Source: Flavimaribacter sp039888615 (GTDB taxonomy: Bacteria > Pseudomonadota > Alphaproteobacteria > Rhizobiales > Rhizobiaceae). From it: DNA of 43,530 nt. Shown here one piece after another: positions 15,333-24,178 of the stretch. A model generated the notes under the pieces. That model saw only the letters and a list, made by a program, of their open reading frames with translations. It was not told where the DNA came from and made no database searches. The position numbers and the translations under genes were made by a program. Each line of letters opens with the position of its first letter. The first letter of the stretch is position 1. The stretch lies in assembly GCA_039888615.1 (NCBI GenBank), contig JBDQQS010000028.1. One strand, given 5' to 3'.

Positions 15333-16153
15333 AGCCAGCTCCCCCCGAGCCGGGTCACGTCGTCGATGGGGTGGCCCCCGGCATCGAGTTCGCGCGCCGT
15401 GACGAGCGCCGCGTCGAGCATGGCGGCGCGGGCGGCGATGACGCGGTCATATTCGGGATGGGTCAGCAGATAGGGGAGGTTGCGGTTCACCGCCTCGATG
15501 ATCCGGCGGGCGACCTCTTCGGGCTGCATGGAATTGGCCATGATTTCGGCCACGCGCCGGCGGTTCTCGGACGTGCTGTCCTGACCGGAGCTGGCGATGG
15601 CCGTGTTGACGTAGCCCGGGCAGACCGCGGTGACGCCGATGCCCAGCGGGGCCAGATCGCTGCGCGCGGTCTCGCTCAGCGAAACGGTGGCGGCCTTGGA
15701 TGCGGCATAGGCGGCATAGCCGGGGGTCGAGAACAGGCCGCAGACCGAGCAGATATTGACGATATGCGCCGAGCGGCCCGCCCGGCGCAGCTGGTTCACG
15801 AAAACCTGCGTGCCGTGGAACATGCCCACCAGATTGGTGTCGAGGACGCGCTGGAAGGTGTCTAGCTCGACCTCATGGATGGGTTGGGGCGAGGCCGATA
15901 TGCCCGCGACATTGAACAGCAGATCGGCCCCGCCGAAGGTTTCCCCGACCCGGTCGGCGGCGGCGGTCCAGTCCGAACGGGACCGTATGTCGAGCGCGAG
16001 GGCGAGGTCCGGGCCAGCGGGGGCCGACAGGTCGGCGCCCGCCACCTTCACGCCTTGGGCCTGAAGGGCGGCGACCAGCGCCTGACCGATGCCGGACGCC
16101 GCGCCGGTGACAAGCGCAACCGCGCCATCGAAGGGAAAAGAGCTTTGGGTCAT
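15329..16153 (-). CDS. Short-chain dehydrogenase/reductase (SDR)
   Basis: A 274-residue SDR with TGAASGIG (about 17-24), FNVAGIS in place of the usual NNAG, and the active site Ser/Tyr/Lys in NICSVCG and YAASK. VAGADLS suggests NAD use. A C-terminal extension (PEEVARRIIEAVNRNLPYLLTHPEY) is typical of larger SDRs that act on bulky substrates. The ATG at 16153 overlaps the dctM stop (ATGA); an upstream frame extension was rejected. A second dehydrogenase in the same operon suggests oxidation of two alcohol stages or two stereoisomers. Confidence 0.85.
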   Translation of the reverse strand: MTQSSFPFDGAVALVTGAASGIGQALVAALQAQGVKVAGADLSAPAGPDLALALDIRSRSDWTAAADRVGETFGGADLLFNVAGISASPQPIHEVELDTFQRVLDTNLVGMFHGTQVFVNQLRRAGRSAHIVNICSVCGLFSTPGYAAYAASKAATVSLSETARSDLAPLGIGVTAVCPGYVNTAIASSGQDSTSENRRRVAEIMANSMQPEEVARRIIEAVNRNLPYLLTHPEYDRVIAARAAMLDAALVTARELDAGGHPIDDVTRLGGSWL

Positions 16154-17460
16154 GGTGCGAACAACACTTCTGGCAGGAACAGGGCGATTGCCGGGAAGAT
16201 CACCAGAAGCAGGCACAGCAGGATTGGCCCGGCAACATAGGGCATGACCGCCTGATATATTCGGATCAGCGGAATGTCCGATGCCTGTGCCTGTATGACG
16301 AATATGTTCATGCCGACCGGAGGAGTGATCATCCCCGCCTCGACGACGAGCACGAGGAACACGCCGAACCAGATCGGGTCGAAGCCCGCGCTTTGCACCA
16401 GCGGCAGGAAGATCGGCACGGTGATCAGGATCATCCCGAAGGCTTCGAGGAAACAGCCCAGGATGATGTAGAACACCAGAAGTGCCAGCATGATGCCGTA
16501 GCTGCCGATCCCCATCGCGTCGATGCCGGAAATCAGCATTTGCGGCAGTTTTGTGAGGACCACGAAATAGGTGAAGATGTTGGCGCTGATCAGGATCATG
16601 AACAGCATGGATGAGGTGAGGATGGTGTCGCGCAGCCCCGCCATCGTGTCGCGCAGGGTCAGCTTGCGCTGCAGGAAGCCCAGGAGGAATGCCCCCGCGG
16701 CGCCGACGGCGGCGGCCTCGGTGGCGCTGAGCATCCCGGTATAGATGCCGCCGATCACCACCACGAAGAGCAGGGTGATTTCCCAGACATTGGCCAGCGC
16801 CCGGACCCGCTGGCCCAGGCTGGCGCGCAGCGCCTCTTTCGGGGCCATGCCGGATTTGAAGGCGGTCAGCAGGGCGACGATGACGACGTAGATCGCGAAG
16901 AGCAGAATGCCGGGCAACAGGCTTGCGGCATAGAGCCGGGGCACCGATTGTTCGGCGATCATGCCGTAGACGACGAGCGCGATGGAGGGCGGGATCAGGA
17001 TGCCGAGCGTGCCGCCCGCCGCAACGCTGCCGACCGACAGCCGGTCGTCATAGCGCGCGCTGCGCATCGAGGGCAGGGCCACGCGCGTCATCGTGGCCGC
17101 CGTGGCGATGGACGATCCGCTGACCGCGCCGAAGCCCGCGCTGGCGCCAAGGGTGGCGAAAGCCTGTGAGCCGCGCAGGCCGGAAAACATGGTCTGGGCC
17201 GAGCTGTAGAGCCGCCCCGACATGCCCGACCGGACGGCGAGATCGCCCATCAGGACGAAGAGCGGAAGCTGCGAGAGGGTGTAGCTGCTGCCACTGTCGA
17301 ACGGCACCTGTCCCATCACGCGCGCTGCGTTGGACCAGCCATTGACCATGCCGTACCCGATGAACCCGACAAGACCCATCGCCGCCGCGATGGGCACCCG
17401 CAGGAGGATCATCGCAAGAAGAAGGACGATTCCGCAAACGCCGACAATCTGTTCCATCAT
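16150..17460 (-). CDS. dctM: TRAP transporter large membrane subunit (DctM-type), system 1
   Basis: A 436-residue protein with 12-13 membrane segments and the DctM hallmarks GFGAVSGSSIATAATM, AGGTLGILIPPSI and ITPPVGMNIFVI. It forms the ion-driven import channel with the small subunit and receives substrate from the periplasmic protein. The ATG at 17460 overlaps the stop of dctQ (ATGA). A longer frame upstream overlaps dctQ and is not credible. It is third in the operon dctP-dctQ-dctM-SDR-SDR. Confidence 0.93.
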   Translation of the reverse strand: MMEQIVGVCGIVLLLAMILLRVPIAAAMGLVGFIGYGMVNGWSNAARVMGQVPFDSGSSYTLSQLPLFVLMGDLAVRSGMSGRLYSSAQTMFSGLRGSQAFATLGASAGFGAVSGSSIATAATMTRVALPSMRSARYDDRLSVGSVAAGGTLGILIPPSIALVVYGMIAEQSVPRLYAASLLPGILLFAIYVVIVALLTAFKSGMAPKEALRASLGQRVRALANVWEITLLFVVVIGGIYTGMLSATEAAAVGAAGAFLLGFLQRKLTLRDTMAGLRDTILTSSMLFMILISANIFTYFVVLTKLPQMLISGIDAMGIGSYGIMLALLVFYIILGCFLEAFGMILITVPIFLPLVQSAGFDPIWFGVFLVLVVEAGMITPPVGMNIFVIQAQASDIPLIRIYQAVMPYVAGPILLCLLLVIFPAIALFLPEVLFAP

Positions 17461-17927
17461 GGCTCCACGTGTTTGCGGCCACCGGCGGCCAGGGCAGAGG
17501 GTATTGCGGCGATGAGGCCGGCGAAGATCGGGAGCCAGATGCCCCAATAGGGGAAACCGGTCTCATATTTGTAGTCGCCGAAGCGCGTGCTGTCGTAGGC
17601 GGGCATGACCATCGCGGCGAGCAGGAGCATGACGAAGCCGAGGATCAGGAGCGTTCCCGTGACCTCGAGCACCCGCGTCACCCGGCGCGGCAGGAAATAG
17701 TCGCTGACATCGACCCGGATATTCGCGTTGCGCAGGAACACTTCGGGCAGGCCGAGAAAGATCGTATAGGCCATGGCGATTTCCACCACGTCATAGGATA
17801 TGGCAAGGCCCCGGCCGGTGATTGCCTCGGTCAGGGCGTCGGTGATGCTCATGACGATGATGGTCACGATGGACAGGCCCGATATCGCCATGAAGACGGT
17901 GCTCAGGCGGCTGAGAAAGCGCAGCAA
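17457..17927 (-). CDS. dctQ: TRAP transporter small membrane subunit (DctQ-type), system 1
   Basis: A 156-residue protein with four hydrophobic helices and the family-typical EIAMAYTIFLGLPEVFLRNANIRVDV segment in which polar residues sit between helices 2 and 3. The frame opens with TTG at 17927, with AAGGGG 7 bases upstream. An ATG 12 codons later (17891) is the alternative. It follows dctP after a 77-base gap that contains a strong hairpin. Confidence 0.88.
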   Translation of the reverse strand: MLRFLSRLSTVFMAISGLSIVTIIVMSITDALTEAITGRGLAISYDVVEIAMAYTIFLGLPEVFLRNANIRVDVSDYFLPRRVTRVLEVTGTLLILGFVMLLLAAMVMPAYDSTRFGDYKYETGFPYWGIWLPIFAGLIAAIPSALAAGGRKHVEP

Positions 17928-17948
17928 TTGAAGTCCCCTTTTCGCAAT

Positions 17949-17980
17949 CCGAAGCGGCCCGCCTTGGCGGTCCGCTCCGG
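17949..17980 (-). other. Intercistronic hairpin between dctP and dctQ, system 1
   Basis: On the minus strand CCGGAGCGG-A-CCGCC pairs with GGCGG-G-CCGCTTCGG around a two-base loop: fourteen pairs with one mismatch. No T-run follows in the direction of transcription. Such hairpins after a binding-protein gene commonly protect the upstream mRNA and raise binding-protein levels over the membrane subunits. Confidence 0.6.
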
Positions 17981-18004
17981 GTTTTTGCAGCTTGACGCCG
18001 GGCG

Positions 18005-19024
18005 TTACTTGCCCAGCTTCTCGCGAAGGGCTTCGGCGAAGGCGCGGGCGGGTTTGCCCTCGCTTTCAAGCGCCTCGATGGCGGCTTCCTGAAGGTCCGG
18101 CACCATCGCGTTGAAGGTCGCAAGATCTTCTTCGCTGGGCTGGCGGACCTGAACGCCGAGGGTTTCGAGGTGCTCGCGCAGGCGCACTTCGCCCGCACCC
18201 AGGAGACGGCCCCAGGCATCCTGGCCGCCGGCACCGAAATATTCGTCGAAGGCGGGTTTAAGGTCGTCCGGCAGGTTCTCGTAGCTTTCGGTGTTCATCA
18301 CCACGGCAAATTCCAGACCGCCGGTGGGAAGCTCGTAGGCGAATTTCGCGCTGTCCTGAAGCTGGTAGCTCATGATGCCGCTATAGGCGGTCAGCGCGCC
18401 GTCGATCTGGCCACGGCTGAGGGCTTCGGCCTGTTCGGTGGGCTGGACCAGCACCGGCACGCCGCCGAGCTTTTCGATGGTGGCGGCGTGGATTTCGCCG
18501 GGATGGCGAAGGCGCAGACCCTCGATGTCGGACAGCTTGGTCACTTCCTGCTTGGTCAGGATGATCGGGTTGGGCAGCATCGCCACGTTCAGCAGCATGG
18601 CCGAGGGATATTCGTCAGCCAGGTATTCGGTGCCAAGTTCCATCGTCGCCTGCGACACGGCATAGGAAGCCTCTTCGGACACGCCCGGATCACTCATGCC
18701 CGGCATCTCGGCGAGTTGCGACATCGAGAACCGGCCCGGCGTCAGGCCCAGGAAGACCACCGTGATGTCTGCAACGCCGGTGCGCACGAGGTCGAACTGA
18801 CGGACCGGCGGGCCCATCTGGCTGGATTCGTACAGCTCAAGTACCAGCTCGCCGCCGGTGGCTTCGGCCAGCCCGGCCTTGATCCGTTCGAATTGCTCAT
18901 TCAACGGGCTGACGGGCGGCGTGAAGAGCGAGACTTTCAGGGTGGTTTCGGCCGCTGCGGGCAAAGCGGTGACCAGGGTGGCGGTCGCGAGTGCGGCGGC
19001 GCCAAGACGTGACATCAATTTCAT
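18005..19024 (-). CDS. dctP: TRAP transporter substrate-binding protein (DctP-type), system 1
   Basis: A 339-residue periplasmic binding protein. A signal peptide is clear (MKLMSRLGAAALATATLV, cleavage near ALPAAAE). The conserved ligand arginine is present in LRLRHPGEI, followed by LVQPTEQAEALSRGQIDGA. The ATG at 19024 has GGGAGG 6-7 bases upstream; a longer frame from 19108 lacks a signal peptide and is rejected. It is the first gene of the operon. A 14-bp palindrome lies 72 bases upstream. Confidence 0.92.
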   Translation of the reverse strand: MKLMSRLGAAALATATLVTALPAAAETTLKVSLFTPPVSPLNEQFERIKAGLAEATGGELVLELYESSQMGPPVRQFDLVRTGVADITVVFLGLTPGRFSMSQLAEMPGMSDPGVSEEASYAVSQATMELGTEYLADEYPSAMLLNVAMLPNPIILTKQEVTKLSDIEGLRLRHPGEIHAATIEKLGGVPVLVQPTEQAEALSRGQIDGALTAYSGIMSYQLQDSAKFAYELPTGGLEFAVVMNTESYENLPDDLKPAFDEYFGAGGQDAWGRLLGAGEVRLREHLETLGVQVRQPSEEDLATFNAMVPDLQEAAIEALESEGKPARAFAEALREKLGK

Positions 19025-19095
19025 TTTTTTCCTCCCGGATGATGGCGGGACGCCGGTTCGCGTCCATTCAACCTTGAAAAAGGTATCTGCTAACT

Positions 19096-19109
19096 GTTGC
19101 CACGTCAAC
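19096..19109 (-). promoter_or_regulatory. Candidate MarR operator A (dctP operon 1)
   Basis: GTTGCCACGTCAAC matches the island consensus GTTGAYNNGTCAAC in 11 of 12 defined positions. On the minus strand a TATAGT box overlaps the start of the site and points to dctP. The regulator would cover the transcription start and act as a repressor. Confidence 0.6.
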
Positions 19110-19190
19110 TATAACGTGGATTGCCAACTCGTAATTCGGCTTGGGCCGTGCCGTGTGGACCGACGGGGTTTTGACGGCCGCCGGGCCGGG

Positions 19191-20150
19191 TCAGAGCATC
19201 AGATGCCGGACCAGGAAGTCGGTGCCCGCCTCGATCGCCGCATAGGAGCGGGGCAGCACATGGGGCAGGGTCAGGAACGGGTGGATCTGGCCGGGGAAAT
19301 GCGCCTCGGTCACTTCGGTTCCGGCCTCGGCCAGCTTGGCGGCAAAGGCGCGGCCCTCGTCGCACAGGACGTCGCAGCCCGCCGTCATGACGAAGGCCGG
19401 GGCGACATCCGCGAAAGACGGTGCCAGCAGGGGCGAGGCGTGCCAGTCGCGGGCCTGATCCGGTGTCTCCAGATAATGGTCGATGAACCATGCCATGGTC
19501 CGGGCCGAAACCGGCATTCCGGGGAAGTCGATTCCGTAGGAGGGCTGCGACATGGTGAGATCGGTCACCGGGTAGAACAGCGCCTGGGCGCGGGGCCGGG
19601 GCAGGTCGCCGTCGCGGGCCATGAGCGCCAGGACGGCGGCAAGGTTTCCGCCGGCGCTGTCACCGCTGAACGCGACCCGCGCGGGGTCGATCCCCAGCCC
19701 GTCGGCATTGTCGAAGATCCAGCGGACGGTCTCGGCGCACAGATCGAGGGTGCGGGGGAACTTGGCTTCCGGGGACAGCGGGTAATCGAGCGAGATCAGC
19801 GTCACATCGGCGCCGCGCACCACAGAGCGGCACAGGTGATCATGCGAATCCGGGCCGCCGATCACCCAGCCGCCACCATGGAAGAAGATCACGGCGGGGG
19901 AGGGGGTTTTTCCCAGAAGCGGGCGGTAGATGCGCAGGCCAAGCGGGGCGCTGCCGGACCCGCCCGCGGCAAGGTCCGAAACCGCCCCGATCGTGGGGCA
20001 TGGCAGGTTCGCCGCCGCCCGCCGCTGGTCCCCAGCCGCGCGGGCGTCAGCGGGGCTCATGCTTTCCATCGCGGGCACCTGCGTCTTGGCGAACATATCC
20101 AAGAGCGCGGCTGCATCGGCGTCGAGCGTCGGTCGGGTTTTATCCATCAT
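19191..20150 (-). CDS. HSL-family alpha/beta hydrolase (esterase/lactonase)
   Basis: A 319-residue member of the hormone-sensitive-lipase family: oxyanion motif HGGGW (91-95), nucleophile Ser165 in GDSAGG, a putative Asp in CDVLCDEG and His in GQIHPFL. It has no signal peptide, so it is cytoplasmic. It is divergent from the monooxygenase gene, with a shared operator between them. It most likely hydrolyses the ester or lactone made by that enzyme. GGAGGAG precedes the double ATG at 20150. Confidence 0.9.
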   Translation of the reverse strand: MMDKTRPTLDADAAALLDMFAKTQVPAMESMSPADARAAGDQRRAAANLPCPTIGAVSDLAAGGSGSAPLGLRIYRPLLGKTPSPAVIFFHGGGWVIGGPDSHDHLCRSVVRGADVTLISLDYPLSPEAKFPRTLDLCAETVRWIFDNADGLGIDPARVAFSGDSAGGNLAAVLALMARDGDLPRPRAQALFYPVTDLTMSQPSYGIDFPGMPVSARTMAWFIDHYLETPDQARDWHASPLLAPSFADVAPAFVMTAGCDVLCDEGRAFAAKLAEAGTEVTEAHFPGQIHPFLTLPHVLPRSYAAIEAGTDFLVRHLML

Positions 20151-20185
20151 CTTGCTCCTCCCTCACGGAAACAAACAGTATTAGC

Positions 20186-20199
20186 GTTGACCTGTCAAC
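20186..20199. promoter_or_regulatory. Candidate MarR operator B (esterase / monooxygenase)
   Basis: GTTGACCTGTCAAC is a perfect palindrome apart from the two central bases. It lies in the divergent gap between the esterase and the monooxygenase. A TATTAG box ends one base before it, in the direction of the monooxygenase gene. Confidence 0.72.
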
Positions 20200-20284
20200 A
20201 AAAACCGGCTACCCCTGACTGGACTGAAGCCGGCGGTGAGCAATCCCGCAGGCGCCGAAGATTGAAGAAAATGGGAGGAAGAAG

Positions 20285-21916
20285 ATGTCGGCCGCACAAA
20301 CCCACACGTCGAAATATGATATTGTCATTGTAGGGGCCGGATTTGCCGGTCTTTACGCGCTGTATCGCTTTCGGAATGAAGGCTACCGCGTCAAGGTGAT
20401 CGAGGCCGGGAACGGCGTTGGCGGCACCTGGTTCTGGAACCGCTATCCGGGCGCGCGCTGCGATGTCGAGAGCATGCAATATTCCTATTCCTTCTCGGAC
20501 GAGGTCCAGCAGGAATGGTCGTGGAGCGAACGTTACGCGCCGCAGGGCGAGATCCTGGAATATGTCAATTTCGTCGCCGACAAGTTCGACCTGAAGAAAG
20601 ACATCCAGTTCAACACCCGCGTCAACACGGCGGTGTTCGACGAGGCGGCGGGCCTGTGGGAGATCGGGTGCGACACCGGCGAGACCTTCGTTGCGAAATA
20701 CTGCCTGATGGCGACCGGCTGTCTGTCCGTGCCCATGTCCCCCAAGCTCGACGGGATCGAGCGCTTCAAGGGCGAGCTTTACCGCACCTCTTCTTGGCCC
20801 GATAAGCCGGTCTCGTTCGAGGGTAAGCGCGTCGGTCTGATCGGCACCGGATCGTCGGGCATCCAGGCCACGCCGCGCCTGGCCGCTGCGGCGGATCATC
20901 TTTACGTGTTCCAGCGCACGCCCAATTATTCGATCCCGGCCCATAACCACGAGCTGGACGACGAATACCAGCATGACTGGAAATCGCATTACCCCGAGCG
21001 CCGTGCGCTGGCCAAGCAGACCCGCAACAACACGCTGAACGCGGCGGGCGAAGGTCCGGGCGAGGGGCTGAGCTGGGACGAGCGCGAAGCGGTCTTTGAG
21101 GAGCGTTGGCAGTTCGGCGGTCTCGGGTTCATGTACGGGTTCACCGACATGACCAGCAGCAAGGTCGTGAACGATCACGCCTCGGATTTCGTGCGCCGCA
21201 AGATCGACCAGATCGTCAAAGACCCCGAGACCGCCGCGAAGCTGAAGCCGATGCATTACCCGATCGGTGCCAAGCGGATCTGCGTCGATACCGATTACTA
21301 CAAGACCTTCAACCGCGAGAACGTGACGCTTCTGGACGTGAAGGCCGACCCGATCGAGACCGTGACCGAAGCGGGCGTCAAGCTGGCTTCCGGCGAGATC
21401 GAGGTGGATATTCTTATCCTTGCGACCGGGTTCGACGCGATGACCGGGGCGCTGACGCGGATCAACCCGGTCGGGCGCGGCGGCCAGACCCTGACCGAGC
21501 GGTGGGAGGACGGTCCCAAGACCTATCTCGGCATGGCAATCGACGGCTTCCCGAACATGTTCATCGTCACCGGCCCCGGCAGCCCGTCGGTGTTCACCAA
21601 CATGGTGACATCGGTGGAGCAGAACGTGGACTGGGTTGCCGATTGCATGAACCGGCTGGAAACGGAGGGCGTGCAGACCATCGAGGCCACGACCGAAGCG
21701 GTCGATGATTGGACCGTGAAAGTGGGCGAACTGGCCGAGAACACGCTGCTGACCGGGCTTGGGTCGAATTCGTGGTATGTCGGGGCGAATATCGAGGGCA
21801 AGCCCAAGGTGTTCATGGCCTATCTTGGCGGTGCGGCGACCTATTCGGATATCTGCAAGAGCGTTGCGGATGATGGCTATGCCGGGTTCCGGCTGGTCTC
21901 GCCCGCAGACGCGTAA
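20285..21916 (+). CDS. Baeyer-Villiger-type flavin monooxygenase
   Basis: A 543-residue class B flavin monooxygenase. FAD motif GAGFAG (17-22), the WNRYPGARCDVES segment with its Asp, NADPH motif GTGSSG (187-192) and the active-site Arg in GAKRICVD are all present. The fingerprint F-x-G-x-x-x-H-x-x-x-W-P is present (161-172) except that the His is Arg167 (codon CGC). It should insert oxygen next to a ketone to give an ester or lactone. GGGAGG stands 7 bases before ATG 20285. It is the first gene of an operon with the thiolase-like gene. Confidence 0.9.
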   Translation: MSAAQTHTSKYDIVIVGAGFAGLYALYRFRNEGYRVKVIEAGNGVGGTWFWNRYPGARCDVESMQYSYSFSDEVQQEWSWSERYAPQGEILEYVNFVADKFDLKKDIQFNTRVNTAVFDEAAGLWEIGCDTGETFVAKYCLMATGCLSVPMSPKLDGIERFKGELYRTSSWPDKPVSFEGKRVGLIGTGSSGIQATPRLAAAADHLYVFQRTPNYSIPAHNHELDDEYQHDWKSHYPERRALAKQTRNNTLNAAGEGPGEGLSWDEREAVFEERWQFGGLGFMYGFTDMTSSKVVNDHASDFVRRKIDQIVKDPETAAKLKPMHYPIGAKRICVDTDYYKTFNRENVTLLDVKADPIETVTEAGVKLASGEIEVDILILATGFDAMTGALTRINPVGRGGQTLTERWEDGPKTYLGMAIDGFPNMFIVTGPGSPSVFTNMVTSVEQNVDWVADCMNRLETEGVQTIEATTEAVDDWTVKVGELAENTLLTGLGSNSWYVGANIEGKPKVFMAYLGGAATYSDICKSVADDGYAGFRLVSPADA

Positions 21917-21937
21917 GACAGATAGAGGTCACGGACG

Positions 21938-23485
21938 ATGAGCAATCTGCCGGTCATTATCGGCGTCGGACAGGTCTCCGGCGCCGGAGAGAAACCCCTT
22001 TCGGACATCTCGCCGCTGCGGCTGATGGAGGAGGCGGCGCGGGCCGCCGCCGCCGATGCCGGGGCGAGTGGGGGCGTCGGGGCGGTTCTGCAACAGATCA
22101 ATTCGGTGCGGGTCCAGCGCTTCTTCGCGGATTTCTCGGCCTCGTTCCCGTCCACCTTCGGGCGGATGGAAAACGCGCCCTGGTCGCTTGCCCAATGCCT
22201 TGGGCTGCCCGCCGACGAGCTGATCTATGACGCAGTCGGGGGCGATGCGCCGCAATCGGCGGTGACGGCCGCTGCTGCCGCCATCGCGCAGGGCAAGATC
22301 GGCGCCGCCATGGTGGTGGGCGCTGAGGCGATGAACACCGAGCGCGCGGCGAAGAAGGCGAAGCTGACGCTGGACTGGTCGCAGGACGCGCCGTTCAAGC
22401 CGGTCGAACCGCCGGCGATGCCGCCGCTTTATTCTGAAACCGAGATCGCCCATGGCATGAACGCGCCGATGGTGATGTATGCCTTCATCGACAACGCGCT
22501 TCGGCTGGCGCGCGATGCGACTTTCGACGAGCGGATGGGGCAGATCGGTGCGCTTTTCGCGCCGTTCGCGCAGGTGGCCGCGGAAAACCCGCTGGCCACG
22601 CGGCGTGACGGGCTGGGTGCGGATGAGATCGGTCGCCCGTCGGAGCGCAACCAGATCGCCGCCTTCCCCTATACCCGGCTGTCGGTGGCGAATGCGTTTG
22701 TCGATCAGTCGGCGGCGCTGATCCTGTGTTCCGAGAAGATCGCCGACGAGCTGGGCGTTCCGGCGGACAAGAGGGTCTATCTTCACGCGGGCGCGGCGGC
22801 CCATGACGAATGGTTCGTCTCGCACCGCGAGAACCTGGCCCAGTCCCCGGCGATCCGCCTGATCGCCCAGCGGGTGCTGGCGGATGCGCGTATCGGCCTG
22901 GACGAGATCGGGGCGTTTGACCTCTATTCCTGCTTTGCCTCGGCGGTCGAGGTCGCGGCGACCGAGATCGGCCTTGAGCTGGACGATCCGCGCGGTCTGA
23001 CCGTGACCGGCGGGCTGCCGTTCTTCGGCGGGCCGGGCAGCAATTACGTGACCCATGCCATCGCCCAGATGGTCGAGCGGATGCGCCAGATGCCGGGCCG
23101 GTACGGGCTGGTCACGGCGAATGGCGGTCTGCTGACCAAACATGCGGCGGGCGTCTATTCCACAACGCCCCCGGCGGAGATGCCGCGTTACGACAATCAC
23201 CCCGAACTTCAGGCCGAGGTGGATGCGGTCTGGGGCGAGCCGGCCCCGTTCGCGGCCACGCCCGAGGGGCGCGGCTGGATCGAAGCCTATACGGTTCTGC
23301 ATGGTCGAAACGGACCGGCCAAGGGTTATGTGCTGGGCCGCCTGTCGAACGGGCACCGCTTCATCGCGCTAACCCCGGAAGACCCGGACCTGCTGGCGCG
23401 GATGGAAGCGGCGGACATGTCCGGGGCGGCCGGTTCGGTCGTGACGGATGAGGCCGGTCTGAGCCGGTTCACGCCGGAGACATGA
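21938..23485 (+). CDS. Thiolase-fold protein (SCP-x/acetyl-CoA acetyltransferase-like)
   Basis: A 515-residue thiolase-superfamily protein: YDAVGGDAPQSAV where the nucleophilic loop should lie, YSCFASAVEVA, GGLPFFGGPGSNYVTH and NGGLLTKHAAG near the C-terminal half. A C-terminal extension of about 110 residues (after TTPPAEM) follows the thiolase domain, as in related long forms. The usual nucleophilic Cys is absent from the first loop. It therefore may not carry out normal thiolysis; a C-C cleaving or condensing role on CoA esters is possible. It follows the monooxygenase by 21 bases. Confidence 0.8.
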   Translation: MSNLPVIIGVGQVSGAGEKPLSDISPLRLMEEAARAAAADAGASGGVGAVLQQINSVRVQRFFADFSASFPSTFGRMENAPWSLAQCLGLPADELIYDAVGGDAPQSAVTAAAAAIAQGKIGAAMVVGAEAMNTERAAKKAKLTLDWSQDAPFKPVEPPAMPPLYSETEIAHGMNAPMVMYAFIDNALRLARDATFDERMGQIGALFAPFAQVAAENPLATRRDGLGADEIGRPSERNQIAAFPYTRLSVANAFVDQSAALILCSEKIADELGVPADKRVYLHAGAAAHDEWFVSHRENLAQSPAIRLIAQRVLADARIGLDEIGAFDLYSCFASAVEVAATEIGLELDDPRGLTVTGGLPFFGGPGSNYVTHAIAQMVERMRQMPGRYGLVTANGGLLTKHAAGVYSTTPPAEMPRYDNHPELQAEVDAVWGEPAPFAATPEGRGWIEAYTVLHGRNGPAKGYVLGRLSNGHRFIALTPEDPDLLARMEAADMSGAAGSVVTDEAGLSRFTPET

Positions 23486-23524
23486 CAGGCAGGCTGGCCG
23501 CGCCCTTACGGGGTGGCGGCTGGC

Positions 23525-24001
23525 CTAGCCCGCTTTCTTGATGGTCGGGACGTTGCCGAGCACCTTGCGCAGGATCGCCAGAAGCTGCTGCTTCTCTTCC
23601 TCGGTGACACCGGCGAGCAGGTTGGCCTCGATCTCAAGCGCGACGCTCAGGATCTCTTCGCCCAGTTCGCGGCCTTCCTTGGTCAGCTCGATCTTCAGGT
23701 CGCGGCGGTTGATCGGCGTGACAACGGCGATCCCCTTGGTCTTGAGCCGCGAGACCGCGCGGCTGACCGCCGCCTTGTCGAGCCCGATATAGTCGCAGAT
23801 CTGCGCGTTGGTGCCGCCGTCGAAAAGACCGAGATAGGCGATGATGCGCCAGTCCGTCAGCCCGACACCGAACCGGGCCAGGTAAATACTGGACGACCGC
23901 GATGCGACCTTGTTGTAAACCCAGGTGATCAGAGCCGGGACATAATTGTCGATGCCCCAAGTCGACAGGCTCGCTTTTTCTGGCGCCATATCTTTGCTCA
24001 C
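23525..24001 (-). CDS. MarR-family transcriptional regulator
   Basis: A 158-residue winged-helix protein: LTDWRIIAYLG, NAQICDYIGLDKAAVSRAVSRLKTKG (recognition region, about 68-93) and the wing NRRDLKIELTKEG. It ends with a helical dimer segment. The start is GTG at 24001 with GGTGAG upstream; an ATG at 23989 is an alternative. It is the only intact regulator of the catabolic island and is the natural candidate for the repeated 14-bp palindrome, one copy of which lies before its own gene. Related regulators respond to CoA esters or aromatic/alicyclic acids. Confidence 0.88.
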   Translation of the reverse strand: MSKDMAPEKASLSTWGIDNYVPALITWVYNKVASRSSSIYLARFGVGLTDWRIIAYLGLFDGGTNAQICDYIGLDKAAVSRAVSRLKTKGIAVVTPINRRDLKIELTKEGRELGEEILSVALEIEANLLAGVTEEEKQQLLAILRKVLGNVPTIKKAG

Positions 24002-24085
24002 GATCTCACCTTGCAGCCAACGGGACCCGATGGCCCGCCTTCACGGCCCCAGTGGCCGGACATTCGCTCTGTCTAGGGCAATTTC

Positions 24086-24099
24086 GATGACTCGACAAC
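24086..24099 (-). promoter_or_regulatory. Candidate MarR operator C (marR autoregulation)
   Basis: GATGACTCGACAAC matches the island consensus in 10 of 12 defined positions and keeps its symmetry. It lies 85 bases before the marR start, with a CAATAG box adjoining it in the marR direction. It is weaker than the other sites, as often seen for autoregulation. Confidence 0.5.
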
Positions 24100-24178
24100 C
24101 TATTGCGCGGTCATGTGTGCGACGGTGCACGAGAGCCGGGACAGCACCGCGCCGCGCGCGGCGCTCCCCGGCCGGTGT

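Noticed and set aside
18858..20333. Long plus-strand open frame across the dctP start and the esterase
   Set aside because: It crosses a regulatory gap and runs antisense to the HSL esterase, which has all catalytic motifs.
21929..23356. A long open frame antisense to the thiolase-fold gene
   Set aside because: Arginine- and histidine-rich shadow of a GC-rich gene; the sense strand carries recognisable thiolase motifs.
23486..23524. Hairpin between the convergent thiolase-fold and marR genes as a terminator
   Set aside because: A GC-rich stem can be drawn but has mismatches and no T-run on either strand, so it is not reported as a terminator.
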